Shown one piece after another: positions 60,104 through 64,000 of a DNA stretch of 64,000 nt. Origin of the DNA: Rhizophagus irregularis (Eukaryota; Glomeromycota; Glomeromycetes; Glomerales; Glomeraceae); contig NC_089440.1 of NCBI RefSeq assembly GCF_026210795.1, forward strand, positions 1,488,001 to 1,552,000, in the 5' to 3' direction. A program made the translations under genes and the position numbers. Numbering within the stretch: the stretch's first letter is position 1; every line of letters begins with the position of its first letter. The notes under the pieces were generated by a model that did not search any database, was not told the origin of the DNA, and saw only the letters and a list, made by a program, of their open reading frames with translations.

Positions 60104-63100
60104 TTATGTAATTGGTAATAAGTTTCCCATTAATAATACTTGATATTCTTTAATAATTTCTTTGATTTTAACTAAAACCCACGCAGCCATTGATTGTACT
60201 TGTTCGTTTATTTTACTTTCAAATATAGCTTTAAAAAAAATTTTTGACGAAATTATTATTAATATTAATAAGTCCAATTGTAATTATAAGAAGATTAAGA
60301 ATTAACCTACTTGTAACCCATTGTTGTGATTCAACCAATTCTTTACCGAATGATTCCGCTAATTCTCTTTCTGATAATACGTTAAGTATCGCACTTATTC
60401 CAAACAATAATGAAGACAATACAGCTGGATCATCAAAAAATCTCAAAGAAAATATCAAATCCCAAAATTCACGCGTTATTTGTGAAAGAGAAATAGTGTT
60501 TACTATATTAAGAAGAAAGTGAGTTTTGTTATTAAAATTTTCAAAAAAATATTTTTTATTATTATAAAGTAGAAAACTTACTTGAACATTGAACAATCAT
60601 ACCTAACGTAGTGACATATCTTTGAACTAAAGTAGGATCATTCATAAAATTACCACGACTCCTAAAAAAAAGACGAGTCAACGGAAATTAAAAATTTTTC
60701 ATCATACTGAAATTGTTGATATTATCTTCTACCTATCACGTGCAAGATTCCAAAATCCAGTCGTCAGTGGGAAAAAGAAAGTTTTTGCCGCCAATTCATT
60801 AAACCTATTAACAGAAGTTGTACGCATTGATTCGACCAAAGGTTTACTGGAAAACCTGCGAACTTTATCATTTTTTAAAGTTTTTAGAGGAATAAGATTA
60901 AGTTTACTAATTTCTTGAGACAAAGTATCCAATTCTTTCTTATCTTCAATGTTCTTGAATAAAAGTTAAAATATTTTAATAAACGATAAAGTATGATGAG
61001 ACAAAAAATAAACCTAAATAACCTTTTTTACTTGTAGTCCAGCTAATTCTCTCGCTCCTGTTGATAATACTGACAAAATCATATACTTTTCGGCAAGAGA
61101 ATATTTCTTTTCGAAAAATTGTTGAATAATATAGCTATATATATATATATATATATAAATTAACAGAAAAGTAATGTAACAAATTGGAACGTTGCATCGA
61201 ATTAACTTACGGTACAGCAATTTTTGGACTTCCGCATATAAGTGCGACCATCGCTGCGTGTCTGTTCTCTTCAAATCTATTCAAATCAAAGTTATTTTGC
61301 AATCCAATGAGGATCCTGGCTAATTCTACGGCATGATCATCTTTGAATAATAGATTTGTTTTTATTAGCAGAATAAAATAAATTAAAAAAAAAAAATGAA
61401 GGAAGCTATATGCAACCTAACTCCATTCCAAATTCTGATTTTTCCCTAATCAAATTTTCGGCAGCCTTTAATGCTACCTCTAATTTATCCGGGTCATCTG
61501 AAGCTTTTAGATAAAATAATAGATCTATAATATAACTATATAAAATTTGAATTTTGTATATGAGATATAAAACGCAACAAGTTTTTACAAAATAAAAAAG
61601 AAACATCAAATACACTGGTGAGAGTATCTTTTTCTTCTTTGTTTGTGGCATTGATTCAACATTGTCATCATCATCATCATCACTTTCCTCTTTCATCGGA
61701 TAGGGAACAAAGTCGTCTTCATCATCAGAATCAACTACACTTTCGTTAATATTCTCTATTTCATAGAATATATTACAACGTCAATAGTTATAATTTATTT
61801 TTGCTTAACAATTCTTGAAAGAAAAAAAATTATTTTAACCAATCTTGACGGAGACCCCGCTCTTGACTTCATTTTGATGTGTAGCCGATTCGAGTTCATT
61901 ATTGATTGTATTTTCATTCTCTTGATAAGAGAATTTTTCTAAAATCGATTCGTCGTTTAAATTATCAGAAAAAAATAAATATTTAAATATTTCAAAATGA
62001 AAAGATAGAAAGGTAGAAGAGTAGATATATTATACAAAGCATATACCTTCAACATTTTCTTCGTAGTCGATATCGGGCAGGTTTACAATTCCATCCTTAA
62101 GTTCAACCAATTGTCTTAAATATTTCACGTCTTTATCTTCAGGATTTAATTCAAAGTCTAAAACATTTTCTGATACATCAATTAATTTTGATAACATTTC
62201 TGCAGTAACCTATTTATCCATTTTAAAAAACACGTTATTTATTTATATCTGTATGATACTTGTCACAAACGCGTAAATCTCAATTACCCATATTTGAGCC
62301 TATATAAGAAAACAAAAGATGAATTATACACGGACCATTCCTAGCTTCCTCGATTCCTCAGATGTACTCTGTAACCATTGAGTGATTCCAGGTGTGATTT
62401 CCCTTGAAATAGCGGCTTTTATCAAAGTATATTTTGGAAGATATCCAAAGATTATCAGAATGACGCTTGTAATGTCTGTTAAGAAAATAGATTTGACTTA
62501 ACATTATTATTCTATTAATCATTTTTAAATAGATAAACATACATATTTGCGTGGAATTCGACGCGTGCTTAATAAACGTGGGATCGGACCAAGATGATAT
62601 GAGTGTCTTAAGTAATTGTGTAAGATCTATTTTCAGAAGTAACATTAAGAGAAATTAAAATTACGCTCGGAAATAATAAAAATTTTTCTTTTAAGAAGAA
62701 AAAAGTAATATATACCATCATTAACATTTAATTTAAGGTTGTCTGTTTGACAAATAATCTTTCGTAACATATCATCGAATTGATCTTGAAGTTCACCCCA
62801 ACTCAAGAAACAACAAAGAACTCTTACAATGCTAATATGAAATAATTTTCCTCCAATAAAATATTTAAATTTAATTAAATATGATATATTTTCGCTTTTA
62901 TCCCTTTCAATTAATAAACTGAGCAAAGTAGCGACTTTGCGTATTAGATAACGCGATTTATCTGCAATAGATACAGGATTTGTAATCTTTGAAAGATCTT
63001 GACTTTGAGAATTAAGAAGAAAAGCAGTAAGAAATAGCTCAACAGTATGTGACGAAAATGATGAAATGATGTTTCTCCAGATCTTGTAATATATATGAGA

Positions 63101-64000
63101 TGTGGAATTATGAAGACGAATTAGTAGCTTAGAATAAACCATTTGCGCGAGAATTTCTGTTGTTAGTTAAATTTTTATAAAAAAATGGTAATTGGTAAAT
63201 GCTTTCTCTTTTTGAAAAAAAAAAAAATTACAAATTCCCAAATAAATTTCACACTTGAGTGTCCAATTCTGCATATTTTGGAAAATAATTCACTGCATGC
63301 AAATACTAATAACTTAGTCTCATCTTCTAAAAGTTTATTGTCCATAAAATTAACGAAAAAATTTAGGTAAGATTTTTTTTTTATTGAAATTATTGATTCA
63401 ACATAATCAAGATTTTCAATAAAGTTGTAATACATGCCTTCCAAATCACTTTTTCCACTTTTATTATAAATAAGAAGTTCACTATCAGTCGTAAACTTAT
63501 CAAATAAATTTCTATCAGATTATTATTCGTAACATTAAAGATAAAATAAATTATTTTGTTTAAATATTTTGAATATCTAACGGGATACGCTTCATTGAGA
63601 AAATTATTTTCTTCCGTGTATCCTGAGCTCTTATCCAAAGCCATCAAATTCGCGGATCTTTCAGGTATAGAACATATCAAACTTATAAAATCTTTCCAAT
63701 TCGAATATCTTACTCTTAAATCAACTTCTTCATTCTTTAAAATAGCATCAAAAAAGTCCTGAATAGTATAACCTTTCAAAAGTGAAATAATAAACTTTTG
63801 AATTGTTGTAAGTAAATAAATTTGTTGTTTATTATCTAGCTTCAAATCATCCTGTGGTTGAAATGTAGAAAAATGAGATACTAAGACTTTCAATGAAATG
63901 CTTGCTCTTTTTGAATTCTTTGTCCCAGTAGGAACAAAATATTCTTTTATTGCAACGTTATCCTTTAAATCGTTTTGAAAAGTTTGTAATTTGCCACGTA
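60104..64000 (-). CDS. TELO2: TELO2/Tel2, TTT complex subunit (5' end outside the window)
   Basis: The gene runs off the right edge, so the N-terminus is missing. From the 3' end, exons are 60104-60228, 60311-60502, 60582-60661, 60733-60953, 61032-61134, 61211-61340, 61417-61535, 61614-61755, 61840-61938, 62047-62209, 62336-62475, 62543-62626, 62716-63156 and at least two more to the right. Matches to TELO2 include an acidic linker (DSDDEDDFVPYP), the segment DPDKLEVALKAAENLIR, the KYSLAEKYMILSVLSTGARE helix, and the C-terminal RFNELAAKTFFFPLTTGFW and REFWDLIFSLRFF. Tel2 is a HEAT-like alpha-solenoid that works with Tti1 and Tti2 and Hsp90 to mature PIKK kinases such as ATM, ATR and TOR. The splice near 63255 (donor GTGTGA) is the least certain. 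Confidence 0.85.

Noticed and set aside
1-64000. CRISPR arrays, bacterial operons, rRNA or tRNA genes
   Set aside because: None seen; gene structure throughout is eukaryotic, with spliceosomal introns.

Overview
This window looks like nuclear DNA of an early-diverging filamentous fungus, most likely a Glomeromycotina (Rhizophagus-like) species. The grounds are a very AT-rich background with long A and T homopolymers, genes split by many short introns (about 40-110 nt, GT-AG, T-rich 3' ends), and fungal gene families: a tandem dual hybrid histidine kinase, a Pap1/Yap1-type bZIP, a xi-class glutathionyl-hydroquinone reductase and a degraded Plavaka-type transposase. The organism is an inference from style and families, not from a marker gene. 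All exon models were spliced by eye using phase-compatible GT/AG sites and family conservation.

Left part (1-10 kb): an MLX/Mondo-like bHLH-zip transcription factor gene on the minus strand (1060-2437), unassigned coding-like patches at 3.8-4.6 kb, then a gene-poor AT-rich stretch with small inverted and tandem repeats.

10-20 kb: an alpha/beta hydrolase (ABHD13/Bem46-like) and a glutathionyl-hydroquinone reductase that converge tail to tail with 45 bp between stop codons; an AP-1-like bZIP with a C-terminal redox cysteine domain; and a BCL7-domain protein with an acidic, N/Q/Y/G-rich tail carrying seven 8-residue repeats.

20-23 kb: a gene desert with at least two well-defined MITEs, one with a 39-bp TIR and 9-bp target duplication, the other with a 16-bp perfect TIR and 8-bp target duplication, plus a decayed third element that has a relative inside an intron of the SUV3 gene.

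23-39 kb: a 23-exon gene for a 1,647-residue dual hybrid histidine kinase (PAS-GAF-HK-REC-GAF-HK-degenerate REC-REC), an unknown two-exon gene at 33.9-34.7 kb, and intergenic DNA with transposon remnants.

39-56 kb: a dense block. COG1 (Golgi tethering) and SUV3 (mitochondrial RNA helicase) are divergent with a 178-bp shared promoter. They are followed by an unusual cytochrome P450, elongin C, the scavenger decapping enzyme DcpS (tail to tail with elongin C, 46 bp apart), a full-length copper-type P1B-ATPase whose catalytic motifs are all degraded (phosphorylated Asp is Asn), and parvulin PIN4.

56-64 kb: a small unknown acidic protein with a Cys-rich tail, a GET2/CAML-like tail-anchored-protein receptor subunit, and TELO2/Tel2 (TTT complex), whose 5' end runs off the right edge.

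The neighbours do not form a pathway; this is ordinary eukaryotic housekeeping gene order. The most notable items are the apparent pseudo-ATPase, the double-kinase sensor, the P450 with an altered haem loop, and the MITE cluster.
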